A program made the translations under genes and the position numbers. Positions 26,204-34,964 of a stretch of 64,000 nucleotides of DNA are shown in pieces. The notes beneath the pieces are model-generated. The model did no database searches. It worked only from the letters and a program-made list of their open reading frames with translations, and was not told the origin of the DNA. Source of the stretch: G965220305 sp965220305 (GTDB lineage: Bacteria > Chloroflexota > Dehalococcoidia > Lucifugimonadales > UBA3495); NCBI GenBank assembly GCA_965220305.1, contig OZ244817.1, positions 4,216,001 through 4,280,000 of the forward strand, given 5' to 3'. The first letter of the stretch is position 1, and each line of letters starts with the position of its first letter.

Positions 26204-27015
26204 AACGGGTGGTTCATCTGTCTCGAAAGCTCGTTAAAGCGTCAGCCTTCGAATACTCCATAGTCGCGGTCATCATCGCCAACAGCGTGTTGCTTGGCCT
26301 GGAAACCTCCTCCGTGCTGGAACGGCAATACGGAGCCTGGTTGCACCTGGGAAACCGGATAGCGCTCGCCATATTCATCGTGGAAGCGCTCCTTAGAATC
26401 ACGGCGTCAGCGCCCCGCGTCGCCAACTACTTCCGGGACGGTTGGAACGTTTTCGACTTCCTGATCATAGTATTCGCACTGGTTCCGGCCACTGGGCAGT
26501 TTGCCATGATTGCCAGGCTGGCCCGCCTGCTGCGGGTGCTGCGGCTCATCTCCGCCATTAGAGACTTGCGCTTGATTATCACCGCGTTGGTGCGCTCAAT
26601 CCCCAGCGTCGGACACGTCATGTTGCTCCTGAGCATCATCGTCTACATCTACGCCATAATTGGGTACCACCTCTTCCACGAACACGACCCGGCCAACTGG
26701 CGAAGCCTGGGCATCTCCCTGCTTACCCTTTTCAACATAATTACCCTGGAAGGTTGGACCGAGGTGATGCGCACGGCGATGGAGTTGCACCAACTGGCCT
26801 GGATATACTTCGTCAGCTTCGTAATAATTGGCACGTTTGTCGTGATAAACCTGTTCATTGCCATAATCATCAATAATCTGGACGATGCCAAGCTGGAACG
26901 GTTAAAGGGCTTGGAGCAGCCGGTATCGAGAGAAGAACTTCTGCATGAGATTCGCTCTACCAGAGATGCGCTCCGCCGCCTCGAAGAACGCCTCAACGTC
27001 GACGAGCGGCAATAA
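26200..27015 (+). CDS. Voltage-gated cation channel (NaChBac/Cav-like, six-helix)
   Basis: A 271-aa single-domain channel subunit expected to form a tetramer in the membrane. Helices S1-S6 are visible. S4 carries Arg106, 109, 112 and 115 every third residue (RLARLLRVLRL), the voltage sensor. The pore loop between S5 (140-157) and S6 (200-227) has the filter TLEGWTE (182-188). The C-terminus (232-268) is a charged helix, probably a coiled-coil tetramerisation stalk. NaChBac has TLESW; the Gly after Glu here is the feature reported for the calcium-selective prokaryotic channel CavMr, so Ca2+ permeation is possible (inference). Confidence 0.88.
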   Translation: MKRVVHLSRKLVKASAFEYSIVAVIIANSVLLGLETSSVLERQYGAWLHLGNRIALAIFIVEALLRITASAPRVANYFRDGWNVFDFLIIVFALVPATGQFAMIARLARLLRVLRLISAIRDLRLIITALVRSIPSVGHVMLLLSIIVYIYAIIGYHLFHEHDPANWRSLGISLLTLFNIITLEGWTEVMRTAMELHQLAWIYFVSFVIIGTFVVINLFIAIIINNLDDAKLERLKGLEQPVSREELLHEIRSTRDALRRLEERLNVDERQ

Positions 27016-27047
27016 TCCTCGGTTTAAGCCAAAATCCCCAAACGTAC

Positions 27048-27848
27048 ATGCCTCCCGCTGACCCCTTCATCCTGGGCTTGGTGCAGGGCCTTACTGAGTT
27101 CTTGCCGGTATCAAGTTCCGGACACCTGGTAATCGCGTCGGAATTGCTGGGCTACCGCTCGCCCGGACTGGTCATGGAGACCACAGTCCACTTGGCGACT
27201 ACCCTGGTGGTCGTACTCTACTTTCGCCGCCGGTTCGCGTGGTTAGCCCGGGGGCTCTTCAATAATTCCGACACCCGACGGCTGGGGCTTATGTTGGGAC
27301 TGGCCCTGGTCGCCACCGCTGCGGTGGCCTGGGCCCTGAGCCCGCTAGTTGGCCCCGCCTTTGCCTCCCCCGTCTTCGTCGGCGTCATGCTAATGGTTAC
27401 TGGCGCAGCGCTGTTTTCCCTGCGGTTTGCTCCAACCGGATACGGCCATACTTCTTTACTGGACATAAGCTGGCGCGTCGCCCTGTTGGTAGGCGTGGTC
27501 CAGGGAATTGCGGTACTGCCGGGCCTATCCCGCAGCGGGGTCACCATTGTGGCCGCGTTGTGGGCTGAACAGGACCGGAACTCCGCCGCCGAATTCTCCT
27601 TCCTGCTGGCAGCGCCCACATTGCTGGCGGCTTCCCTGTTCTCCCTGGCCCGGTCACCCGAGCTTAAGGCCGCCGACCTCGGGGACTTGTCGGCGGCCTT
27701 CGTGGTGGCTTTCTTCTCTGGACTGGCCGCCATTCACTGGCTGATGCGCTGGTTGCAGGGTGGCCGCCTCTGGTGGTTTGCCCCCTATTGCCTGCTGGCT
27801 GGCGGGGTTACGGTGGTATTTTGGGCCCTGGCCCCATTGTGGCCCTGA
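27048..27848 (+). CDS. uppP: Undecaprenyl-diphosphatase (bacitracin resistance protein)
   Basis: A 266-aa integral membrane enzyme that recycles undecaprenyl pyrophosphate to the lipid carrier for cell-wall synthesis. The two family motifs are GLVQGLTEFLPVSSSGHLVI near residue 10, with the catalytic Glu and the SSSGH segment, and GVVQGIAVLPGLSRSGVTI near residue 150 (PGxSRSG). Seven or eight hydrophobic helices are seen. It starts 32 bases after the channel gene. With glmS nearby it supports a loose cell-envelope cluster. Confidence 0.95.
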   Translation: MPPADPFILGLVQGLTEFLPVSSSGHLVIASELLGYRSPGLVMETTVHLATTLVVVLYFRRRFAWLARGLFNNSDTRRLGLMLGLALVATAAVAWALSPLVGPAFASPVFVGVMLMVTGAALFSLRFAPTGYGHTSLLDISWRVALLVGVVQGIAVLPGLSRSGVTIVAALWAEQDRNSAAEFSFLLAAPTLLAASLFSLARSPELKAADLGDLSAAFVVAFFSGLAAIHWLMRWLQGGRLWWFAPYCLLAGGVTVVFWALAPLWP

Positions 27849-28050
27849 CCGTTGAAGTCCTGCATCCCCCTGAGCGGGTTTGGTGGCTTCGGTTGGCGAA
27901 CCTACCGATTCCGCCATCTCAATCTGAACATAATCTGTTTCAGAATCTATTGCAGCCAGTGGGGAAAACTGAAATCATAATCGCGGCAACCCCAATTGGT
28001 GGGGCCGCTTCCAGTTTGTGGGGCGCGTTCCGGAGAAGGAATAGGCGAGA

Positions 28051-29397
28051 ATGCTGTCAAGAATCGTTTACCCGGTAGCTCCCTTCGACCGCTACCGCTC
28101 CCTGCTTACTCCAGAACTGGTAGACCAGTTGACCGCCCTGGCCGGGGAAGTGCGACACCTGAGATTTGTACACCTCAACAGCACCGCCACCGGGGGAGGC
28201 GTAGCCGAAATACTCCAGTCCCTGGTGCCGCTGATGAACTCCCTGGGGGTGGCCACGGAACGGGTGGCAATCAACCCTCCCCCCGAGTTTTTCCTGGTAA
28301 CCAAGCGCATCCACAACCTGTTGCAGGGGGCCGAGGGCCGTCTGTCCAAGGAAGAGCTGGATACCTACTTCCAGGGCATCCAAAGCGTGGCCGACGACAT
28401 CAAGGGTCGTTCCCTGAGCGCCGACGTTTGGTTCCTCCACGACCCCCAGCTACTTCCCCTGGCCAGCTTCCTGCCCCGGGACGAAGGCCAGACCCGTTTG
28501 TGGGTCTGTCACATTGACCTCACCGAGCCGAACCCCAGCGTGGCCGAGGCCCTGTTTCCCCTGGCCCACCACTACGACGGCCTGGTATTTTCCCTGGACG
28601 ATTATGTGCCCGCTGGGCTGGATGGCAACGTGCCCGTGTCCATCGTTCCCCCGGCCATTGACCCGCTGACCGAAAAGAATGTGCCGCTGGAACAATCGGA
28701 GGCCCTGGAAATAGTTGCCTCCATGGGGATAGACCCGCAACGGCCCCTAATCTGCCAGGTGTCCCGCTTCGACTTTTGGAAAGACCCCTGGGGCGTTATC
28801 GACGCCTACCGCATCGCCCGCCAGGATATACCGGGACTGCAACTGGCGCTGTTGGGACTGAGCCAGGCCACCGATGACCCGGAGGGCCTGGAAGTGTTGA
28901 ACAGCGTGGGCGACCATGCCGCCCAGGACCCGGACATTCACCTTTACTTTGACCCCGAGGGACTGCGCTATTCCGTCGACCGGATTGTCAACGCCTTCCA
29001 GGTAGCATCCAAGGTGGTGATGCAGAAGTCCACCCGGGAGGGATTCGGGCTCACTGTAGCCGAAGCCATGTGGAAGGGCCAGCCCACGATAGGGGGCAAT
29101 GTCGGCGGCATTCGCATCCAGATTGAGGACGGCGTAAGCGGCTTCCTGGTCAACTCCCCGGAGGAATGCGCCCAGCGCATCGTCCAACTGTTCCAGTCGC
29201 CAGCCCTGGTAGAGCAGGTGGGGCAGGCCGCCCGGGAAAGCGTCCGACACCGTTTCCTGCTGCCCCGACTGGCCCTACAGTACCTGCAGGCCGCCAGGCC
29301 CCACATAGCCGAGGCGCGGCTGGCTGGCGGGGTCGCCAGCAATGGTCTCGGCCAGAGCTTCGCCGACCTGGAAGCCCTTTCCCCGAGCGAGGTATAA
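28051..29397 (+). CDS. treT: GT4 glycosyltransferase, trehalose synthase (TreT)-like
   Basis: A 448-aa GT-B glycosyltransferase. Opening residues FVHLNSTATGGGVAEILQSL match the TreT family, which joins NDP-glucose and glucose to trehalose. Further matches are WFLHDPQLLPLA, WVCHIDLTEPN, VPPAIDPLTEKN, CQVSRFDFWKDPWGVI and the GT4 E-x7-E region in QKSTREGFGLTVAEAMWKG. Length fits the family (about 410-450). Trehalose synthesis would serve osmotic or stress protection. The precise sugar donor cannot be read from sequence. Confidence 0.85.
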   Translation: MLSRIVYPVAPFDRYRSLLTPELVDQLTALAGEVRHLRFVHLNSTATGGGVAEILQSLVPLMNSLGVATERVAINPPPEFFLVTKRIHNLLQGAEGRLSKEELDTYFQGIQSVADDIKGRSLSADVWFLHDPQLLPLASFLPRDEGQTRLWVCHIDLTEPNPSVAEALFPLAHHYDGLVFSLDDYVPAGLDGNVPVSIVPPAIDPLTEKNVPLEQSEALEIVASMGIDPQRPLICQVSRFDFWKDPWGVIDAYRIARQDIPGLQLALLGLSQATDDPEGLEVLNSVGDHAAQDPDIHLYFDPEGLRYSVDRIVNAFQVASKVVMQKSTREGFGLTVAEAMWKGQPTIGGNVGGIRIQIEDGVSGFLVNSPEECAQRIVQLFQSPALVEQVGQAARESVRHRFLLPRLALQYLQAARPHIAEARLAGGVASNGLGQSFADLEALSPSEV

Positions 29398-29586
29398 AAC
29401 GTTATGGGAGTCTGCGGGAACCCTCGGATAGTGCGGCCCAGTTAGTCGCAACGATTCTTCCCCGTCAGGTGTCCCGGACTTATTTGGGCTCCGCCCCGCC
29501 CTTTCGCCATCTTGTCACGAATGCTTCGATAAGTTAGTCTACCAATTGGAAGCCCCAACGCCCTATTGTTAGCCTGGGAGCTGAGC

Positions 29587-30693
29587 GTGGCTAAGACTAC
29601 CGTACTAGTGATGATTGACGGGTTTGACCCCCGTTACCTGGAACAGTGCCCAATTCCCAATATGCGGGAGTTGGCCCGGCACGGTTTCATGGTGGAAGGC
29701 AACGCCATGATGCCCACCGTTACCAATGTGAATAATGCCTCCCTGGTCACCTCCAGCTACCCCGAGACCCACGGTATTACCTCCAATTACTGGCTGGACC
29801 GGGATACCGGCTCGGAGACCTACATGGAGTCTGGAGAGTACATTCAAACGGAGAGCATGTTCCAACGGGCCGACCAACTGGGAGCCCGTTCCCTGCTGGT
29901 CACCTCCAAGGACAAGCTGCGCCGTCTGTTGGGAGCGGGGACTACTCTCAGCCTTTCGTCGGAAGAGCCGTTGGACTGGGTAGCCCAGGCCGTTGGGCCG
30001 CCGCCGCCCATCTACTCCCTGGAGGTCAACGGCTGGATTGTGGATGCAGCCCGCCACATCCTGTCCCAGGACTCCTACGACCTGGTGTACCTGGCCACCA
30101 CCGATTACGCCATGCACACCTACGCGCCGGAGCAGCCCGAATCCTCCGCGCACCTGGCCCTGCTGGACGAGGCCATCGGCAAGCTGGTGCATAGCCTCCC
30201 CGAGGTGGAGATACTCATCACCGCCGACCACGGCATGTCTCCCAAGAGCCGGATGATTCACTTGCCCGACGTGTTGGCCCCGCACGGAATCCGCTCCCAG
30301 GCCGTGCCCATCATCAAAGACCTCTACACCGTTCACCACTCCAACCTGGGCGGCTGCATCTACGTCTACCTGGACAACCCGGAGCATGACATGGAGCTGG
30401 CCCTGACGGCCTTGCGGGAGACCGACGGCGTTGATGAAGCCCTGCCCCAATACGAGGCGGCCCAACGCTTCCGGCTGATGCCCAACCGGATTGGCGACAT
30501 CATGGCGCTGGGCGGCCCCGAGGTTGTCTTCGGCGACCCGGCAGAGGTGACCTTGCCCCCCAGCCTGCGCTCCCACGGCTCACTGCACGAGGACCGGGTC
30601 CCCATCTTTGGCTGCGGCGGTTCCTTCGAGGGGTTCGAGTTTCGGGAGAACAAGGACCTGGGCCGTTACGTATTTGAAAGGGTGCTAACCTGA
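29587..30693 (+). CDS. Phosphonoacetate hydrolase-like alkaline phosphatase superfamily protein
   Basis: A 368-aa two-metal enzyme. The metal and nucleophile residues of the nucleotide pyrophosphatase/PhnA branch are present: MIDGFDP (Asp11), PTVTNVNNASLVTSSYPE (nucleophile Thr), HGITSNYWLD, TTDYAMHTYAPEQ (Asp and His), ITADHGM, and the final His in SHGSLHED. The TTDY-x-x-H-x-YAP and TN-x-NN patterns are those of phosphonoacetate hydrolase, which cleaves the C-P bond of phosphonoacetate. A general phosphodiesterase role is the alternative. The GTG at 29587 is used because GGGAG lies 6 bases before it. The stop is 1 base before thrB. Confidence 0.8.
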   Translation: MAKTTVLVMIDGFDPRYLEQCPIPNMRELARHGFMVEGNAMMPTVTNVNNASLVTSSYPETHGITSNYWLDRDTGSETYMESGEYIQTESMFQRADQLGARSLLVTSKDKLRRLLGAGTTLSLSSEEPLDWVAQAVGPPPPIYSLEVNGWIVDAARHILSQDSYDLVYLATTDYAMHTYAPEQPESSAHLALLDEAIGKLVHSLPEVEILITADHGMSPKSRMIHLPDVLAPHGIRSQAVPIIKDLYTVHHSNLGGCIYVYLDNPEHDMELALTALRETDGVDEALPQYEAAQRFRLMPNRIGDIMALGGPEVVFGDPAEVTLPPSLRSHGSLHEDRVPIFGCGGSFEGFEFRENKDLGRYVFERVLT

Positions 30694-30694
30694 G

Positions 30695-31615
30695 ATGGGA
30701 CCATTCCAGGTATTAGCCCCGGCAACGACCGCTAATCTGGGCCCAGGTTTCGATTGCCTCGGCATGTCCCTGGACTTGTGGAACCGGCTGGAGGTGTATC
30801 CCGGCTCCCCCGACTCGCCGCCGCCCTTGGTGGAGATAGTCGGTGAGGGAGTCGACGAGCTGGCTACCGACGGGACCAACCTGGTTTACCAGTCCATGGA
30901 GTTTCTCTTCCGGGAAGCGGACTGTGAGATGCCTTCCGTGCGCCTCCGGTGTCACAACGAGATACCCCTGGCCCGGGGCCTGGGCAGCAGCGCCGCTGCC
31001 ATAGCCGGTGGATTGGTGGCCGCCAACCATCTGTGTGACCGCGCCTACTCTCCCAACGAGTTGCTGGAAATGGCCGCCACCATCGAGGGTCACCCGGACA
31101 ATGTGGCCGCCGCGGTGCTGGGAGGGTTGCAGTTGGTAGTCTCCGACCAACAGCAGCTTTATACCGCCCCCATCACGGTGCCCCTGGACATTCATACGGT
31201 GCTGTTCGTGCCCGATTCCCGAATCGTCACCGCCGACGCCCGCCGGGTGATGCCCAGCGAAATTAGCGTGGCCGATGCCGTATTCAATATGTCCCGTATA
31301 GCTCTTTTCGTGGCCGGCATGGCGACCAACCGACCCGAATACCTGAAGATGGGCACCCAGGACCGTCTGCATCAACCCTACCGGCAGACCCTATTTCCGG
31401 CCATGAAGGTAATCCTGGCGGCGGCCCTGGACGCCGGGGCGCTGGGGGTGTTTCTGTCCGGCAGCGGGTCAACCATACTGGCCCTGACCCAGGGGCGGGA
31501 AATGACGGTGGCCTACGAGATGGCCGAGGCCGCCCGCCAGGCCAGCGTCGAGGGGCGGGTGAAAATCACTCAACCCACGGCCATAGGCGCTCACCTGGTG
31601 GAAGACGCCGGCTAG
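30695..31615 (+). CDS. thrB: Homoserine kinase
   Basis: A 306-aa GHMP kinase that phosphorylates homoserine on the way to threonine. Motifs are VLAPATTANLGPGFDCLG (motif 1), the phosphate loop PLARGLGSSAAAIAGG (about residues 91-106) and the C-terminal GVFLSGSGSTILAL. It starts 1 base after the stop of the PhnA-like gene and is followed by lysC, the first enzyme of the same pathway, after 62 bp. No thrA or thrC is in the window. Confidence 0.95.
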   Translation: MGPFQVLAPATTANLGPGFDCLGMSLDLWNRLEVYPGSPDSPPPLVEIVGEGVDELATDGTNLVYQSMEFLFREADCEMPSVRLRCHNEIPLARGLGSSAAAIAGGLVAANHLCDRAYSPNELLEMAATIEGHPDNVAAAVLGGLQLVVSDQQQLYTAPITVPLDIHTVLFVPDSRIVTADARRVMPSEISVADAVFNMSRIALFVAGMATNRPEYLKMGTQDRLHQPYRQTLFPAMKVILAAALDAGALGVFLSGSGSTILALTQGREMTVAYEMAEAARQASVEGRVKITQPTAIGAHLVEDAG

Positions 31616-31677
31616 ACCGGCCCTAAAGACACCTCAACGCCCGGAATGCACACCAATCATGAGGAGACAGCTACCTG

Positions 31678-32928
31678 ATGCCCCTGGTTGTCCATAAGTA
31701 CGGTGGAAGCTCCGTCGCCGACGCCCAGAAAATTGAAAACGTGGCCCGGCGCATCGCCAGGGTCAAGGACTCGGGAACGGACATCGTGGCGGTGGCCTCG
31801 GCCATGGGGGATACCACCGACGAGTTGATACAATTGGCCCATACCCTGGCGACTGAACCGGACCCCCGGGAAATGGACCTGCTGTTGTCCACCGGGGAGT
31901 TGGTGTCCTGCACCCTGCTGACCATCGCCCTGCGAGAACTGGGCTACGACGCTATCAGTCTCAGCGGGTTTCAGGCGGGCATCCACACTGACACCATGTA
32001 CGGACGGGCCCGGATTCACCGCATCGAGCCGGGGCGAGTCCAGCAGGAATTGGCCCAGGGACGCATCGTCATCGTGGCCGGTTTTCAGGGCATCACCGAA
32101 GAGTTGGACGTTACCACCCTGGGACGGGGTGGGTCCGATACCACCGCCGTGGCCCTGGCGGCGGCACTGGGCGCAGATCGCTGCGACATCTATACCGACG
32201 TGGAAGGCATCTACACCGCCGACCCCAGGGTGGCCCCGGACGCCCGCAAGCTGGCCCACATCGGTTACGAGGAGATGTTGGAGCTCGCCAACTACGGGGC
32301 CAAGATGCATCCCCGTTCCATTGAGCTAGGAGCCGTATACCGGGTGCCTATTTATGTGGCTTCCAGTTTCAGCGATGCTCCCGGCACCCTAATCCACCAG
32401 GGACCGGACGAAAACCAGATGGAAGACAGGATTAAAGTCACCGGCATAGCCTACCAGACCAACGTGGCGAAAATTACGGTGCGGTCGGTGCCAGACCGCC
32501 CGGGTATTGCCGCCGCCCTCTTTGAACCCCTGGCCCGGATGGGAATAAGCGTTGATACCATCGTCCAGAACACCAGCATGGTAGGGTGGGCCGGAAGCAC
32601 AGTAGAACGGGCCACCGACATCAGCTTCACCGTAACCCGCACCGACCTTCCCCGCGCCCTGCGGGAGGTGGAGGGGGTCCTGGACGACATCGGCGCTGCC
32701 GAAGCCGTGAGCGACGGTACGCTGGCCTCGGTGAGCATAGTGGGCTCAGGAATGCAGAACGCTCCGGGTTATGCCTCCCGTATGTTTCGCATCCTGGCCG
32801 AGGGCAACATTAATATCGACATGATTACCACCTCGGAAATCCGCATCTCTTGCATCATCAACGAGGCCCAGGTGGGAGACGCGGTGCGTCTGCTGCACCG
32901 GGGCTTCCAGTTGGACCAGGGCGAATAA
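31678..32928 (+). CDS. lysC: Aspartate kinase
   Basis: A 416-aa enzyme that phosphorylates aspartate for lysine, threonine and methionine synthesis. The N-terminus VVHKYGGSSVAD is the kinase signature, with TLGRGGSDTTAVALA and DIYTDVEGIYTADPRV following. Two ACT domains (about 270-345 and 350-416) at the C-terminus would sense lysine and/or threonine. GAGGAGACAGCTACCTG precedes the ATG. An internal start for a separate beta subunit, as in Bacillus, was not looked for in detail. Confidence 0.96.
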   Translation: MPLVVHKYGGSSVADAQKIENVARRIARVKDSGTDIVAVASAMGDTTDELIQLAHTLATEPDPREMDLLLSTGELVSCTLLTIALRELGYDAISLSGFQAGIHTDTMYGRARIHRIEPGRVQQELAQGRIVIVAGFQGITEELDVTTLGRGGSDTTAVALAAALGADRCDIYTDVEGIYTADPRVAPDARKLAHIGYEEMLELANYGAKMHPRSIELGAVYRVPIYVASSFSDAPGTLIHQGPDENQMEDRIKVTGIAYQTNVAKITVRSVPDRPGIAAALFEPLARMGISVDTIVQNTSMVGWAGSTVERATDISFTVTRTDLPRALREVEGVLDDIGAAEAVSDGTLASVSIVGSGMQNAPGYASRMFRILAEGNINIDMITTSEIRISCIINEAQVGDAVRLLHRGFQLDQGE

Positions 32929-32955
32929 TAGCCAGGGGTCGGTTGCGGAGGTCCA

Positions 32956-33708
32956 TTGTCTCACCCCTTTCTTTCCATCGTGATACCGGCGTTCAACGAA
33001 GAGGCCCGGCTACCCAGCACCCTGGAGCAGGTGGTTGCCTTCCTCAAGACCCGGCCCTTCGATTGGGAAGTAGTGGTGGCCGACGATGGCAGCGCCGACG
33101 GCACCGCCGCCCTGGTGGAGACCTGCTCCCGGGAGCATCCGGAGGTGCGGTTGTTGCCGCTGGCCCATCGGGGTAAGGGCTGGGCCGTAAAGAACGGCAT
33201 GTTGGCGGCCCGGGGAGAGTACCGCTTTCTCTGCGATGCTGACCTGTCCATGCCCATCGAGCAGGTGGAGCGTTTCCTGCCCCCCCAGCTAAATGGGGTG
33301 GACGTGGCTGTCGGCTCACGGCAAATGCCCCATTCCCGGCGTATCGGAGACCCGGCGAGACGCCGCTTCGGAGGGCGTTTCTACAACGGTCTGGTGCGCG
33401 CCCTGGCCGTTCCGGGTATTGCCGACACCCAGTGCGGGTTCAAGTGTTTTCGTGGGCAGGTGGCGCCAAGGCTTTTTCAGCCCCTGCGAATAGATGGGTT
33501 CGCCTTCGACGTGGAGGTGCTGTTCCTGGCGGTGAAGGCCGGGTTCTCGGTACAGGAAGTTGCCATCGACTGGTATTACCGGGAACAGAGTAAGGTGAGG
33601 CTCCTACAGGACCCAATCGCCATGATTTGGGACCTGCTGAACATCCGTTGGCGGCACCTGAGAGGGCAGTACAATCCCCGAGGTGGGACCGGTACTGGCG
33701 ACCTCTGA
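32956..33708 (+). CDS. GT2 family glycosyltransferase (dolichyl-phosphate glucosyl/mannosyltransferase-like)
   Basis: A 250-aa GT-A enzyme. It shows SIVIPAFNEEARL, VVADDGSADGTAALV, the metal motif in CDADLSMP, GSRQMPHSRR and AFDVEVLFLAVKAGF with VAIDWYYREQSKV. These residues match ALG5/DPM1-type transferases that put a sugar on a polyprenyl phosphate. No membrane anchor is present. It starts with TTG at 32956, preceded by GGAGG, 27 bases after lysC. The lipid-linked sugar could feed cell-surface glycosylation. Confidence 0.88.
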   Translation: MSHPFLSIVIPAFNEEARLPSTLEQVVAFLKTRPFDWEVVVADDGSADGTAALVETCSREHPEVRLLPLAHRGKGWAVKNGMLAARGEYRFLCDADLSMPIEQVERFLPPQLNGVDVAVGSRQMPHSRRIGDPARRRFGGRFYNGLVRALAVPGIADTQCGFKCFRGQVAPRLFQPLRIDGFAFDVEVLFLAVKAGFSVQEVAIDWYYREQSKVRLLQDPIAMIWDLLNIRWRHLRGQYNPRGGTGTGDL

Positions 33709-33963
33709 ACCCCTGCCCTCCGCTGCCCCGACAATGCGGATATTCACCGGGCGGATTGGGCCAGGGAGTGAAGGTCTCTGGGGTGGCCCCTGCCGGCCCT
33801 TCGGCTGGAGACAGACATTTGGAGAAACGGTTGAATTGCCCGGTAAATGGACTTGACCTAACGTATGATTTTATTGAAACTAATATATAAGCAGTATTTT
33901 TCGGCGGACCAAGAGTAGGTGGTTCCCCAAGGGTAAACATCTACATCCTGGAGACGGGTGGGC

Positions 33964-34731
33964 ATGGAAGCAACGCGCACTACTAAATCAATAAAAGAGT
34001 TGAGTCAAGCAGCTATTTCCTTGGCATTGCAGGGGGAGTGGGAACGGGCTGCTGAAATGAACCAGGTTATTATCGACGTCACTCCCAACGATGTTGAAGC
34101 CATGAACCGGCTGGGTAAGGCCCTGATGGAGCTGGGAGAGTACGGGCGGGCCAGGGGAGTGCTGGACCGGGTGGTTACCGCCGCTCCCTACAACACCATA
34201 GCCAAAAAGAACCTGGCCCGATTGTCCCAGCTAGAGAGCGCCCCGGCGCCCGTAAAGGGGGCCAGGAAATCCGGGGGCGTCCCCCAGTTGTTCATCGCCG
34301 ATAGCGGCAAATCCGGCACCACCGTGCTGCATAAGCCGGCCAGCGGCAGGGTTATAGCCAGCGTAGCTCCGGGGGAGCCGGTCAGCATGGCCCTGGAAGG
34401 CAACGCCATCAACGTCTATGCGCGTGACGACGATTACCTGGGTCGTATCGAGCCCAAATTGGGCCGAAGGCTAAGCCGTTTGATCGAGGGGGGCAACCGG
34501 TACGAGGCAGCCGTCATCGGCGTCAATGAGCGGGGCGTATCCGTCATAATACGGGAGATATACCGGCACCCCAGCCTGCATGACGTGTGCCCCTTCCCCA
34601 CCCAGAGCAAGGAAGTATACCTGAGCGATAACCTTCTACCCTACATGGAGGACCGCGACCTGGAGGACGAAGAGGACCTGTCGCCGGTCTCCGTAGTGGA
34701 TGAAGACGGTAACTCGGAGTGGGACGAATAA
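33964..34731 (+). CDS. TPR protein with a C-terminal HIRAN-like domain
   Basis: A 255-aa protein. Residues about 5-90 form two or three TPR units (AISLALQGEWERAAEMNQVI, then LGKALMELGEYGRARGVL). A linker follows, then a beta-rich part (about 120-215) with PGEPVSMALEGNAINVYARD, YLGRIEPKLGRRLSRLI and RYEAAVIGVN. That run of motifs recalls HIRAN domains that bind DNA 3' ends. The acidic tail ends EWDE. The ATG at 33964 is chosen for the spacing from GGAG; a GTG lies 6 bases earlier. The function is unknown, and the HIRAN assignment is tentative. Confidence 0.6.
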   Translation: MEATRTTKSIKELSQAAISLALQGEWERAAEMNQVIIDVTPNDVEAMNRLGKALMELGEYGRARGVLDRVVTAAPYNTIAKKNLARLSQLESAPAPVKGARKSGGVPQLFIADSGKSGTTVLHKPASGRVIASVAPGEPVSMALEGNAINVYARDDDYLGRIEPKLGRRLSRLIEGGNRYEAAVIGVNERGVSVIIREIYRHPSLHDVCPFPTQSKEVYLSDNLLPYMEDRDLEDEEDLSPVSVVDEDGNSEWDE

Positions 34732-34765
34732 CCGGGGTCCTCAATCAGCCGTACCCGCAATAGTT

Positions 34766-34813
34766 TAGGACCTGCGGCAGCCCTCAAAGGGGCCGATGCA
34801 GGTCCTACTTTTT
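34766..34813 (+). terminator. Intrinsic terminator after the TPR gene
   Basis: TAGGACCTGC (34766-34775) and GCAGGTCCTA (34798-34807) form a perfect 10-bp stem, followed by CTTTTT. Confidence 0.88.
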
Positions 34814-34964
34814 GCCAGGGTTCCGGTGGCGGGATTGCGCCTTCCCTTCTTGGCAGGTTTTCCCCGCCATCGGGTGGCGCAACCGCTCTAGTTGACTGCC
34901 GGCCACCGGAGGCGCCACTTCCGGACCACTTAACGAAGGGTTCGGGGCCTCCGGTCGCAGCGCG

